64,000 nt of DNA from Asterella californica (GCA_036924285.1 JAYKYS010000007.1:8618001-8682000), one strand, 5' to 3'; shown: positions 43,590-54,997, counted from the first letter of the stretch. Notes: generated by a model from the sequence alone, not told the origin. Translations and numbers: made by a program.

Positions 43590-44070
43590 CTAGGCCTCTG
43601 CTTACGGACTTTTGGCGCCATTTCGGATCTCCACTTTCATCGCATCAATGGATTGAGCTCCTTGTCAACACTCTATAGGCACTTCGTCTACTTCGTTTGG
43701 ACGCCTAGTGGAGAAGTTACAGGACTCGAAAGATGGAGAAAACAAGCTAGGCCCTAGCTTACGGACTTTTGGCACCATTTCGGATCTTCGCTTTCATCGC
43801 ATCAATGGATAGAGCTCCTTGTCAGCACTCCATAGACACTTCGTCTACTTCGTTTGGACGCCTAGTGGAGAAGTTACAAGACTCGAAAGATGGAGAAAAC
43901 AAGCTAGGCTTCAGCTTATGAACTTATGGCGCAACTTCAGATCTTCACTTTCATCACATAGATGGGTAGAGCTCGTTGTCAGCTTTCCATGGGCATCTTG
44001 TTTACTTCGTTTGGACATCTAATGATGAAGTTATGTGATTCGAAAGAAGACAAAATCAAACTAGGCCCTA
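43590..44070 (+). repeat. Three 157-bp tandem repeats
   Basis: The anchor ctagg(c) occurs at 43590, 43747, 43904 and 44061, an exact 157-base period. Each unit contains cttcgtYtacttcgtttgg and a gatggagaaaacaagctag-like end. Copies 1 and 2 are closest, and copy 3 is more diverged. The same unit is seen at 63840-64000 at the window edge. Short frames across it are artefacts of the repeat. Confidence 0.9.
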
Positions 44071-44140
44071 GTTACTTGCTGACTGGATATTTGAGACTTC
44101 AAGCGTTATATCAAAGACGTAAGGGGCCTGCTTCATTTAA

Positions 44141-46590
44141 TTATTGAGAGAACTTCGTACGTACAGAGATTATGACAAGGGAGCAGCTTAGAGACTAGCT
44201 TGCACCTGCGACCTGTCAACGGACGGTTCGCGAGATTTGGAGATCCAATGCAAGCGCGCAAGGCGTTGTTGGGTTCAGGTCTGAGCAAGCTACGCACAGG
44301 TTAAGACGGTTTGTGAAGAAGCGGATCAGGGGTTGTGTTCTGAGAGAAATTGAGACGCAGGAAGCAGATTTGGAATTTTTAGTTACCTGTGAAGGAGAGT
44401 TGGACCGTTGGGACCGTTCCGGATTCCAAACTTGCTGTCCTTGGATCCATCAGGATCAGAACAACGAGTTCTTCAGGAAATTGAAGACGATACGAAGTTT
44501 CATCGAGCGGTTTGGGAGTTTTGAGTGAAATTGACTCGCAGGGAAGCGCTTACATCAGATTTTTGTTCGCCTGCGATCTAAGATTGGGTTATCCTTCGCG
44601 ATCGGTGAGCCAAGCTCTTCGTTCTTGGTGCCTACGCGATCAAGGAGTCTTCATGTACACATAGGAGAAGACTGTACGTGAATTGGATTGTTGGTTTGGG
44701 TGTGGTGAGCAAGTTTGAGCCGCAGGGAGCTTATTTACGTCATTTTTTTGCAACATGTGAACAAATTTCTTGCGTGGTTTTGCAAAGGGAACTCCAAACG
44801 GCTTGTTTGAAGTCTTGTTGGGTTCAGGGTAGCTAGATCTATCTGCCAGAGAAGATGGATATCAGTTTAGACGATCCGTTTGTGCAGTGTGTGCGGTTTT
44901 AAGCCGCAAGGAAGAATTTTTGAAGGTTCGATCACTTACGACCGAAAATCGACGATATCTCGGCTGTTGGGAGTCGGATCTGAAGGTTTCTTGGGTTAAC
45001 GGAGTCAGCGGAGGAGATTCTATCGACATCTGAACTCCGTTCAGCGAAAGGAGGAAGTCCACAGATATGTCTTTTTTGATTTCTTCGCTACGGGTTTCGC
45101 TCTTTTGAGTTCGTTAGAGTTCTAGTTGGCTATATACAGCTCGTGATAGCTAACTTTAGCTAAGAACTTGTACATGGATGTGGTTTGACTTGGGTTTGGA
45201 TCGCGTGATATTGCTGTGGCTCTGCTTGTTAGCAAAGGGAAGTTTCTCTTGCTTTGAGCTACGCTTCTGTGTTTTTGGGTCGGGGATGAGAATCAGGGGT
45301 TGTTTTTAAGGGCTTTGAAGCAAGTTACAGACCGCTCTGGTCTGTAATCTGCTTCCTCATTATTGAGAGCCAACTTTCTCATTATTGAGAGAACTTTGTA
45401 CGTACAGAGACTGATGCAAGGGGGCTGCTTAAGGGGCTTGCTTGTTCCTACGACCTGTCGATGGACGTTTTGAAGAATTGGGAAGTCCAATACACACGCG
45501 TAAGGTGTCATCGGGTTCAAATCTGTGCAGGCTACGCACAAGTTAAGACGGTTTGTGAAGAGACGAATCCGGGGGTTGTGTTCTGAGAGAAATTGAGACG
45601 CAGGAAGGAGATTTGGAGTTTTCAGTTACCTGTGAAGGAGAGATGGACCGTTCGGACTGTTCTGGAGTCCAAACTTGCTGTCCTTGGATCCATCGAGATT
45701 AGAACAACGAGTTCTTCAGGAAACTGAAGATGATACGAAGTTTCATCGGACGATTTGAGAGTTCTTAGTGAAATTGGCTCGCAGGGAAGCGCTTGCGTCA
45801 GGTTTTTCATCGCATACGACTTGAGATTGGATTGTTCTTCGCGATCGGTGAGCCAAGCTCTTTGTTCTTGGTGCCTACGCGATCAGGGAGTCTTCATGTA
45901 CGCATAAGAGAAGACTGTACGTGAACTGGATTGTTGGTTTGGGTGTGGTGAGCAAGTTTGAGCCGCAGGGAGCTGATTTACGTCAATTTTGTGCAACCTA
46001 CGATCAAATTTCTTGCGTGGTTTTGCAAGGGGAACTCCAAACGACTTGTTTGGAGTCTTGTTGGGTTCAGGGTAGCTAGATCTATCTATCAGGGAAGACG
46101 GATATCAGTTTAGACAATCCGTTTGTGCGGTGTGTGCGGTTTTAAGCCGCAAGGAGGAATTTTTGAAGGTTCGATCACTTGCGACCAAAAATCGGTGATA
46201 TCTCGACTATTGGAGGTCGGATCTGAAGGTTTATTGGGTTAACGGAGTCAGCGGAGGAGACCCTATCGACATCTGAAGTCCGTTCAGCGAAAGGAGGAAG
46301 TCCACAGATAGGCTTTTTTCGGTTTTTTTGCTACGAGTTTTGCTCTTTTGAGTTCGTTAGAGTTCTGATTAGCTGTATATAGCTTGTGGTAGATAGCTTT
46401 AGCTAAGAGCTTATACATGGATGTGGTTTGGACTTGGGTTTGGATCGCATGATACTACTGTGGCTCTGTTTGTTAGCAAAGGGAAGTTTCTCTTGCTTTG
46501 AGCTACACTTCGGTGGTTTTGGGTCAGGGTTGTGATTCAAGGGTTGTTTCAGGGGCTTTTGAAATAAGTTACAGACTGCTCTGGTCTTGT
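44141..46590 (+). repeat. Two ~1.24-kb tandem repeats
   Basis: The unit beginning ttattgagagaac at 44141 recurs at 45381. Shared blocks include gtacgtacagaga, ggtttgtgaagaRRcg, gttctgagagaaattgagac, cgatcggtgagccaagctc, ggagtcagcggaggaga and aagttacaga(c)ygctctgg near each unit's end. The copies differ by many substitutions, so the duplication is not recent. No protein is encoded. Confidence 0.88.
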
Positions 46591-47378
46591 TCTCAGTCGT
46601 GTGCTCTTAGGAGAAAGAACCGGCAGTGTAGATACATCTGGAGTTGGTATATATCACAGCGTTCGTTTTCGTGATTGTTTTTCTCTATCTTGTCTCTGTT
46701 TTAGCACACAACATCTCCACAGCCAGGAACCTCACGTTTTCCTGGACATCCTTCACGCAATATCTGACACGACAACGTGTAGATTTATTATCAATGATTT
46801 ATTTTCTGCTGCCATCTGTTTAGGACGTCTTTTATCCTTGTCATGTGACACTGAAGGTTACGTAGGGTGGAGGAAAACCCAGAGGGGTGTACTTCGGAGA
46901 GAAAGAATTCTCATGGCATTATCGCAGTTTGCTGATCATTGAGCAGTGTAGAGTTCACCGTGCGGAGACTATCGAAGAGCTAAGAGAAAATGTTACTGAG
47001 GTCTGAAGAGATTTTCTGACTGATCAGAGTTTTGACATCGAGAGATTGAGTTTAGTAGACAGAATCGAGTAGAGAGGAGACCTACAACTTGTACGCACAT
47101 TTTTCTGAAGAGAAAACATGAAGCTTCTAGATGAACACGCTAGTGCTTCACAAGAGCAGTTTTTTGATATTCTAAGTTACTGAACGTGAGATTTGCAGTC
47201 TGAATGATCTGAAGTTGAAGATTTACTTGCACGCCGTGTGTTTTATCTTAGCCGAACCGAGAATGTGGTGGTGTGTTTCCTTGCGATCCGTATTCCGTGT
47301 GTGATTTTTCGTCCTCCTCTTCACGATCGTTTCACGGCTAGAAGGTTCCGTCCTTCCCAGGAAACTCTCGCCTCGACA

Positions 47379-48595
47379 GCGTGCGACTCCAAGGTTTTGG
47401 AGTAGATCAAGATGTCATCGATGTAAACAATGACAAACTCATCCATCTCCTCGTGAAAAATTGTGTTCATCAATGTAGTGAACGTCGAAGGGGCGTTGTA
47501 GAGTCCAAATGGTATTACCACGAATTCAAACAATCCGTATCTGATTCGACAAGCGGTTTTCTCAACATCTGGATCAGCTATCCGGATCTGGTAATATCCT
47601 GACTTCAAGTCGATCTTGCTGAAGTACTTTGCGTCTGCTAGTCTATCAAAGAGGTCGTCTATCCTTGGCAAAGGATAATTATTCTTCACCGTCACCTTAT
47701 TGAGTGCATGATAATCTACACAGAGTCGTAACTTCCCATCCTTCTTCTTTGCAAAAAGAACTGGGGCTCCATAAGGTGACTTGTTGGTTCTAATATATCC
47801 CCGCGCTAATAGCTCACCGAGTTGTCTTTTCGACTCAAGGAGTTCTACCTGATTGAGTCGGTAAGGGGCTTTGGAAGGTGATTCTGATCCTAGCAAGACC
47901 TCGATCTTGTGATCCACCACCCGCCTTGGAGATAACTCAGTAGGTAACTCATCCGTCAAGACATCCTCAAACTCCTTAATCACTCCGCGAAGCACCTCCG
48001 GAAGTTTAGTCGCGTCTCCTGATGTTTCCTCTTTTTCGTCATCCGCCATCAAATCTGCAACCCGCATTAAACACATGACTCCGTCGTTGAAGTCCATATG
48101 TTTATCTTTGATCAAATCCACCGCAAAGTCGTCAATTTTCTGCGCCTTCCGGATCAGCCTCACTCCCAGCTTTCGCCCTTTAACTCTAACGTTTAACCTT
48201 AAAGGTTTCTGCCTAAGTTCCATTTCAAACCTATCCAAGAAAGTGTTCTTCAAAACCGCATGGATATTATCCATCTCGCACACCGTGAAGTTCTCTGTGA
48301 ACTCCAACTTCCCACACGTAAATCGTACGTCCAAGGCCACTTCAGAAGTTTGGTACGTCTTGCCCATGGCAAAGAGTACCTGAATAGGCTTGTCTGCCTT
48401 GGAGGTAGACAAGCCCAACTTCTTCATCAACTTTGGACTTATGAAGGAGTGAATCGCTCCTGTGTCCACAAGAAAAGTAACATCACGGTTAGCAACCTTG
48501 GCTTGTAGAAACATCAATCTCGACGTCTTCTTCGTGGTTCTCAAGGTCACAGTCATCTGGCCCTCCAACAAGTTCTTTGCAACAAACGCATTCAT
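47379..48595 (-). pseudogene. Chromovirus protease and reverse transcriptase
   Basis: The minus-strand frame from 48595 has a retropepsin ([19 protein letters not shown], catalytic DTGA). RT follows with [100 protein letters not shown] and the catalytic [19 protein letters not shown]. The frame is open for ~400 residues up to the insertion boundary at 47378, after which it runs into LTR sequence. Its remainder is at 41440-42211. This is the best-preserved part of the chromovirus. Confidence 0.9.
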
Positions 48596-48599
48596 ACTA

Positions 48600-49680
48600 C
48601 AGTTACTAACCTTAAGTTTCGTGCACCATTTAGCAATATGGCCCGCGCGTCATAGCTGTAGCAAGTAAACTTAACGTCATTGTCCTTCTGAGGTGTTTGC
48701 CTCTTTGGTTTTGCTCTTGTTTGTTGCCGCTTTGGGCCGGGGTAGAAGAATCCTTCCGATCCTTCTCACCCCCATCTCATTGTCGCTTGAAGCCCTTGTT
48801 CTTCTTCTGGAACTTGTCCGTGCAGCGTGGTTCAAAAAGTTTCTGTTGCTGGACTTCATCGTCCCCACTTCGCTCCGCTAGCTTCAAAAGTTCGGCACTT
48901 GTCGATGGTAGCTCCGGCATCAGAAAGAGAGCCTTCTCCGAGCTAGACTTGAGTCCTCCAATAAATATACATATTTTGGTATCCTCAGTCCACTTGGAGA
49001 ACGAATCCAGCTTAACACTGAACTCGCGTACATAAGCACTTAGCGTCCTCGTCTGCTTCAACCTAACTAGCTCGACACCATCCCGAATCCTTTGATACTC
49101 CGGAGTGAATCGTCCCGCAAGCAACACCTTGAACTCTTTCCAACCAAGCACCGAGACGGTCAAGGCATGCTCGTCTCTGTATGCGGTCCACTAGAGAAGC
49201 GCATGATCCTTCAAGAACGTAACTGCTGCTCTCACCTTGTCTGACTCCTGAGCCTGTTGCGTCTCAAAGTATAGGTCCAACTCAGTTAAGAAATCCTTAA
49301 CCTTGCGAGCCCGTCTTATACTTGAAAACAGGGTTGGCAAATTCGTCTTACAAAGCTTTCTGGTAGACGACGAACTTCCTTGGCCTGTCTCAAGCTCGGC
49401 GATACGTTTATCCCCTAGAGATCATACCTTCCTGCATGGTCTTCATCATCTTGATGAGTTCCGCGTACAAGGCTCCTTGACTTCCCGCGTCTGTTGGCAA
49501 GACTCCATCTTGCTGCACTGGTGCCGTAGCTGGTACTAGGCTTCCTTGACGTTGGGGCGAAGGTTGTCGATTATCGTCCCTTGACTGTACCTCGAGGCTA
49601 GCTCAAGTCGATCTGGTCCCGGTGTCAGCCGTCACTCGTCTCTTGGTCTTCCTCTTGGAACTCTATCTTATGTCGGCCAT
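48600..49680 (-). pseudogene. Chromovirus gag, decayed
   Basis: The probable start is an ATG at 49680, about 110 bases after the primer-binding site. Recognisable pieces are ADTGTRST, DEFANPVFKYKTG, GWKEFKVLLAGRFTPEYQR, LVRLKQTRTLSAYVREFSVK and FIGGLKSSSEKALFL. A CCHC zinc knuckle near 48600-48650 is readable only across a frameshift (CYS, then GHIAKWCTK). Several stops and frame changes break it. The order gag, then protease-RT, confirms that the element runs on the minus strand. Confidence 0.82.
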
Positions 49681-49786
49681 CGCTCCAAGTGTTCACCTAG
49701 AAACATTGATCCGTTTCGTGTCTCGCATCCCTCCTCAAGCGTCAGTCTTCAATCATTATCTCAAGTTCTCGCTCACCGAAGCGTTG

Positions 49787-49798
49787 GCTCTGATACCA
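49787..49798 (-). promoter_or_regulatory. Primer-binding site of the chromovirus
   Basis: On the minus strand this reads TGGTATCAGAGC, the standard complement of the 3' end of initiator tRNA-Met used by many plant retrotransposons to prime minus-strand DNA. It marks the boundary between the 5' LTR (at higher coordinates) and the gag leader. Confidence 0.85.
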
Positions 49799-49799
49799 C

Positions 49800-50770
49800 T
49801 TTTCGTGCACCTACCGCCTTGTTGCGCCAACGGAAGCTCTTGCTCAATAGGTCGTAAACTTTACACCGCTAACTTGCAAACACAATCACAAGTTAGCGTC
49901 CATGCACCACTTATCTTATCTTAGTTTGATTCGGATCGGAGCCGGATCGTCTCCTTAATCATCAAGCTCAGCCATCCTAAGTCCCAACCTACACCCGCCT
50001 AGGTCAGTCCCAAAACATGAGCAAGTCTCACGATGACTTGAGGCGGATTTCTCATAAAGTCCAAGGTCCTAAACGGTACCTCCAGCACACCTAGCGGCCC
50101 AACCATCCATGATGTTCGTCTAGGTCTAGGCTCTCGGACGGTGGTCTAACCCGCCGACTCGTTCTCTAGTCTTGCCCCAGCCCTTACAGCGTTCCTAAGT
50201 CCAGACGTCCAAGTCTGGACGGGAACGTGTCTTGAAACCGGCTCAGCCACCTTCCAGAGTCCGTCCACCAAACCCTGAGGTCGGGTGACTCGTCCTGGCC
50301 CACCCAGGCATCGAGCCCCCCTCATATATACTTCTGGGGATCGGCGGCCCCGCCCTCCTCTTTGTGCTTTGAAAATTATACCACAACCCGATCTTGGTTC
50401 GGTCATAACTTCCAACTCGGAGGTCAATTCTAGGAGTGTTATACATCATTGGAAAGCTCTCGATGAGACCTTTCCAATGATACCTCACTTGCCTCGAGAT
50501 CTTACGTGGAGCTCCGTCAACGACCTAAAATGTCGCTGGAGCTCCAACACTTAATCATTTTTCCGAGAATCTGTGGTCTAGACCCAGACTCGAACCCTGT
50601 GGTCGGACCAGCGTCCGAACCACGGTCCGTCTACGTCTCGGACCCACGTCTCGGACTCACGTCTCAGATCTATGTCTCAGACTCATGTTTCGGTCCATTC
50701 CCAGACTTGTCTCTTTATGTCAGCGTTCGTCTGGAGTCGTCTTGGAGTAAGCCTTTACGCTCGAACCCAA
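49800..50770 (-). repeat. Putative 5' LTR (3' portion) of the chromovirus; inverted partner of 53427-54376
   Basis: It lies directly beyond the primer-binding site, so by position it should be the 3' part of the 5' LTR. Its reverse complement aligns along its length with 53427-54376, including gtgcatggacgctaacttgtg, ttagcggtgtaaagtttacg and gattaagtgttggagctcc. It contains a short ~15-bp tandem motif of the form gagacgtgggtcc. I found no matching 3' LTR near 31 kb, so the LTR assignment is positional. LTR-like sequence may extend to about 52.7 kb. Confidence 0.6.
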
Positions 50771-50985
50771 TGTTCCAATCTTGGCTTTGAGAAGCACTTA
50801 GGGTTCCTCTGATCCCGACTGTCGCGACCTTCGTTCTCAAGATCGGGCGCATACGCGAACAACAGAACTCTATCGGACTTGCGCTAGGTTGTGAACGCTG
50901 CGAGTAGGACTTAACGGCTTGGCCGGGAAGTCGGGATCAGATTAACCCTAAGTGGTTCTTTGAACCAAGGTTGGAACCTTGGGTT
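50764..50985. repeat. Long hairpin enclosing a 114-bp TGTCG...-ended segment
   Basis: Arms of about 52-56 bases (50764-50819 and 50934-50985) are imperfect reverse complements, sharing aaccca-gttcca, ccacttaggg or gcacttaggg, and ctgatccc. The segment between them (50820-50933) begins TGTCGCGACC and occurs a second time, inverted, at 54377-54490, where it ends GGTCGCGACA. This looks like a foldback or recombined LTR end. Confidence 0.75.
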
Positions 50986-53242
50986 AGGACATAAGGGCCT
51001 ACCCCAAGAGGAACCCGGTATCGTATAACGTGTTTTTCTGTCTAGGAATACACTGGGTATATGGCTGTGCAGAGGTATATGGATTGACAAGGTTGGATCT
51101 AGATCTGGATGTTTCCACTCAAATGTTTCACTATCTACTCTTCTAGCCCGAGTGACCTTGTATCCGCTCGGCTCAAGTTTAAAGCTTGTTACGATCCAAG
51201 GTTACGTATAGATTGCATAAACTTGTGTTACAAACAGATCTTTTGTACTCTAACTAAAAGTACTCAACTCTGTACTATCTAACTGAGGTTATTCCTCTAT
51301 ATCACTGGAAGCATGACTTCTGAATAGCTCCCCAGCGACGCTAACTGCACATCAATCCAACTATCACAATTTCATAGTACAACCAGAAGATGCTATAAGA
51401 TCACTCAATCAACTTGATAGAGTATCAATACAACTTGCTGTACACCCTGGTCTACCAAGCATTCCAGCAAGGTAAAGCATGCATGCTCCAAGACACTACT
51501 CATATCTCAATATAGCACTAACAGCGGTAATACATGGCAGCTCCGAGAACCCAAACAGCGGCTTAAGATTCATGACGACTCTGTTCTCTTTCATTACCAA
51601 GAGTTGAAATCAGCCCCACACCCTCCAATGTCGAGTTGTATGCAGGCATGGCAGTTTCAGCAACAAACTCCTCTCCAATTTGATTGAAAATGACCAAAAT
51701 GACCATAGATGATACCGAAAAATCCGAAATTGCTAATAACAAAAGTATTTTTGAACTTTGAGACCTCAGTCCTCCCAAACCAGTCGACCAATGATGATCA
51801 AACTTCACAGGAAGCTTGATTGGACTCTTCACTCCCACCCTGAACAATTTTCAGGTCAAAATCTTAAACCAATTCTCAGATATGGATCAAACTGTAATCT
51901 GTGCTAACTTCAGAGCTTTACAGACCCAAGTACATTTGATCCAAGATTCTGAACAAACTACTCGACCATTTGAGATGAAACTTCCCAAGTATTTTACTGA
52001 TAAGACATGCTTCAACCCTGGAAAGTTTCACTCAGAAATTCGACTCAGAACTTAAGCAATAGCAAACTATCCATGGCTATCACAGTTCGCTGTCCTCGCC
52101 TTATCCCGTCTGCACTTCTCAACTTCAATCGGTCGGTTCAGAATCCAAATCGATCAAGAACCTGACGAAATTGATATCAAAATGACCAGCACGTCGTCAG
52201 CTGTCCAACCCAACAGACAGCTCCTCAAAACTCTTCGCGAGTCTCTCGGAACAACCAGAAATGTAGCAGTAGGTCCGAATTGCACCCCCCTCCACTCAAT
52301 CGATCATAACGCACTCATACTTCCATCAAATCGACCGATTCTTCAGCCCAGATTGTAGCCCCGGTCGAGAGCTTCCAACCATACCCTTCGTTTCGCGAAT
52401 GGACCTCCGAAGCCTCCAGAAACCACAGAAACGTCGCGAGGATCAACTAGAACATCATTGGTCCAAAAATGGACCAATAAGAGCAAAAAGAGCTTTACTT
52501 TTTGTTTTTTCTCCTCTTAACTTTTCCCTTAGAACGAATTTTTACTCCTAAGGAGACATAAGACATCAACAAGACTCTAAGACCTCAAAAAATCCTTCAG
52601 ATACGTCGATGGATTCTTCGCGGTCCGTAACTACATAGAAGCGCTCAACCAGAATGAAACCAGTGAGCCGCATACTAATACAACGTCAATATTACAACCT
52701 GAAAACGTTCTACAATAAAAGGTACGACAAAAGAAAACGGTGAAGTTATCACTCGATTGTAATATTCTTGCCCGAAGTTTCTCACGATCCAAGCCCCATG
52801 ATTGATCTTCGGTCTGCAATGACACCGGACATCGACCCAAAGGTTGAAAGGAACGTCCGATGGATAGTTGAGATCCATTGTTCCTCACAACAAAATGTAC
52901 ACCGTCATATCCCAAGTCTCTCCGTATGTTACGATCGGAAGGATCACCGGAAGCTGTAACTCCATCATCCTTCCCATGAATTCATCGCCAAAGTATGCAA
53001 CTAACCACTGTCGAAAGTGATTGCGGTGGATGCAATGAAGCTTGATGTGAAACGGATTCGGAAAAGGAAGATCCGGAGCCGATAACACACCTCCGTCCAT
53101 AACCACCACTCCTGCAGTTCCTCACTCCTCCATGCAGACCACCGAGAACCCTTACGAATCACCCGCTTAGAGAGAATGCCGTATGAACCTTCGACCCACC
53201 ATTTTATACACAAATGCGGCGACAAGGACCACTAAAGTGAAC
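50986..53242. other. Non-coding, probably LTR-derived sequence
   Basis: This region contains no recognisable protein. On the minus strand, 51.0-52.6 kb has the style of neighbouring LTRs, including attggtccatttttg near 52450-52470, which also occurs in the LTR at 32019. It may be the 5' part of the LTR whose 3' part is 49800-50770. Short frames at 52631-53225 match nothing that I know. Confidence 0.4.
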
Positions 53243-53423
53243 GCGCACAGATCGATGACTTGGCACGTTCTTCTACCGTGCGATCACTTAAACAAATAAT
53301 CACAAACGTGGCACTCATCACACCGTTCGGCGAGTTACGCGATACGGTTCACGAAACACGGAAAAGAAACACAACATAAGTTACACAAGAATTTCACACA
53401 GGAGCCGAACCACAACACGACAC
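53243..53423 (+). repeat. Dispersed ~180-bp repeat, intact copy
   Basis: It starts acgcgcacagatcgatgac and includes cacaccgttcggcgagttacg and aggagccgaaccacaac. A second copy at 56564-56745 begins at the same acgc, exactly where an LTR ends. The copy here continues upstream without interruption, so it is a paralogous unoccupied site for that insertion. Confidence 0.75.
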
Positions 53424-53426
53424 CGG

Positions 53427-54376
53427 ACAAACGCTGATCTAAGGGGGCGAGTCTGGGAACAGACCGAAACATGAGTCTAAGACATAGATATGAGACGTGG
53501 GTCCGAGACGTGAGACCAAGACGTAGGTCCGAGACGTAGACGGACCGTGGTTCGGACGCTGGTCCGAACCACAGGGTTCGAGTCGGGTCTGGACCACAGA
53601 TTTCCGAAAAATGATTAAGTGTTGGAGCTCCAGGGACGTTTTAGGTCGTGGACGGAGCTCCACGTAAGATCTCGAGCGAGTGAGGTTTCAATGAAAAGGT
53701 CTCGTCGAGAGCTTTCCAGTGATATATAACACTCCTCGATCTGACCTCCGAGCTGGAAGTTATGGCCGAACCACAACCGAGTTGTGGTATAATTTTCAGG
53801 GACCAAAGAGGAGGGCGGGGCCGCCGATCCCCAGAAGTATATATGAGGGGAGCTCGATGCCTGGGTGGGCCAGGACGAGTCACCCGACCCCAGGGTTCGG
53901 CGGATGGACTTTGGGGGCATGAAGTGATGGCTGTGCCGGTTCCAAGGCACGTTCCGATCCAGACTTGGACGTTTGGACTTAAGAACGATGTAAGGGCTGG
54001 GGCAAAACTAGAGAACGAGTCGGCGGGTTAGACCACCGTTCGGGAGCCTAGACCCAGGCGGACATCACGGGCGGTTGGGCCGCTAGGTGTGCTGAAGGCA
54101 CCGTATAGGACCTTGGACTTTATGGGAAGTCCGTCCCAAGTCATCTTGTGACTTGTTCATGTTTGGGATCGACCTAGGCGGATCTAGGTCGAGACTTAGG
54201 AACTGCTGAGCTTAATGATTAGAGAGACGGTCCGGCTCTGATCCGGACCAAACTGAGATAAGGTAAGTGGTGCATGGACGCTAACTTGTGATTGTGTTTG
54301 CAGATTAGCGGTGTAAAGTTTACGACCTACTGAGTTAGAACTTTTGCTGGAGCAGCAAGGCGGTAGGTGCGCGAAA
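53427..54376 (+). repeat. Inverted copy of the putative chromovirus LTR
   Basis: It is the plus-strand counterpart of 49800-50770, with scattered differences. It is followed not by a primer-binding site but by the 114-bp segment 54377-54490. Overlapping open frames on both strands at 53615-54031 reflect this conserved non-coding sequence and are not genes. Confidence 0.75.
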
Positions 54377-54490
54377 CGACTTCCCGGCCAAGCCGTTCAG
54401 TCCTACTCGCAGCGTTCGCAACCTAGCGCAAGTCCACTAGGATTCTGTTGCTCACGTCTACGTCCGATCTTGAGATTGAGGGTCGCGACA
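54377..54490 (+). repeat. 114-bp segment ending GGTCGCGACA, second copy
   Basis: This is the inverted match of 50820-50933. Here it follows the LTR-like repeat and ends in CGACA, the same terminus as the neighbouring LTR families. Integrase-derived sequence begins right after it, so this is probably the 3' end of an LTR that inserted into, and truncated, the relative of the 32019 element. Confidence 0.7.
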
Positions 54491-54997
54491 GTGGGCTACG
54501 TTACCATGGGAAGATGGTTTAGATCGTGCTTGACTTATTGCTCTAGTACCAAGCAGTTAGAGCGGAGGGAGGAGGATCTTGTTGAAGCACAAGAGAGGTT
54601 GAAAGTGACTTGAGTCAGAAACAAGGAACGTTTTGACAAGACTCGCCGACTACAACCAAAGCCGATACATGTTGGTGACTGGGTTCTGATGTATGATAGC
54701 ACGTTGGAGAATCAACATTCTACGCTTCGTAAGTTCTCTCGAAGATGGTTTGGGCCTTACGTTGTGCTAGATGTTTATGAAAATGCCACTTATAGTTTAC
54801 GAGAGCTAGACGGTACTCCTTTGAAGCTATCTATGACAGGCAAACGTGTGAAACTATTCAAAAGGCATGGAGGATCAGTAGAGTTATTCAACTTTCTGGA
54901 ATCAGAGCAGAGGACAACAAGAGATAGAGACGTCCCAGTGTTTGAAGAGGCTAGGGCGGAGGAGAGTGACGATGATGAAGAACAAGCAAAAGACTAA
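54491..54997 (+). pseudogene. Integrase C-terminal fragment of a relative of the 32019 element
   Basis: The fragment includes LPWEDG, KQLERREEDLVEAQERLKV, an in-frame TGA, then RNKERFDKTRRLQPKPIHVG, DWVLMYDSTLENQHSTLRKF, RRWFGPYVVLDVYENATYSL and KRVKLFKRHGG. It corresponds to the C-terminal integrase domain at 38880-39266 and ends in an acidic tail. A polypurine tract, tggaggggg (55031-55039), and an LTR follow, as in the full element. The 5' part of this element is missing. Confidence 0.88.

Larger units (their letters stand above)
43511..46774 (+). mobile_element. 3.26-kb solo LTR nested inside another solo LTR, with internal tandem repeats
   Basis: It starts TGTCGTGTC and ends GACACGACA, a perfect 9-bp terminal inverted repeat, and is flanked by acgt. 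It encodes no protein that I recognise. Its first ~240 bases match 63760-64000, where the same family interrupts another element, so it is a mobile unit. Its terminal region (ccacagccaggaacc, tttcctgg) resembles LTR ends of neighbouring families. It holds a 157-bp triple array and a 1.24-kb duplication, which inflate it. Orientation is inferred from that resemblance. Confidence 0.75.
42212..47378 (+). mobile_element. Solo LTR (about 1.9 kb) in the chromovirus RT gene, itself carrying later insertions
   Basis: It begins TGTCGTGATGTGAATCATT and ends CTCGACA, and is flanked by the 4-bp duplication gcgt (42208-42211 and 47379-47382). The first 110 bases match the start of the LTR at 55044, and the last 60 match the end of that LTR at 56563. 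No gag or pol sequence lies within it, so it looks like a solo LTR left by recombination. Removing the nested 43511-46774 insertion plus one acgt copy leaves about 1.9 kb, of which SINE sequence accounts for part. Orientation follows the 55044 copy. Confidence 0.8.

Noticed and set aside
43819..44147. Small open frames in the 43.8-44.1 kb region
   Set aside because: They are repeats of the 157-bp unit read in different frames and match no protein.
53615..54031. Open frames of 67-111 codons on both strands, with partners at 50146-50554
   Set aside because: They arise because the same non-coding LTR sequence is present twice in inverted orientation; no protein family is recognised.
50820..54490. 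A single element bounded by TGTCGCGACC at 50820 and GGTCGCGACA at 54490
   Set aside because: The ends are inverted copies, but the flanking bases (cgac and gtgg) do not form a target duplication and the interior is not a known element, so separate or rearranged ends are more likely.
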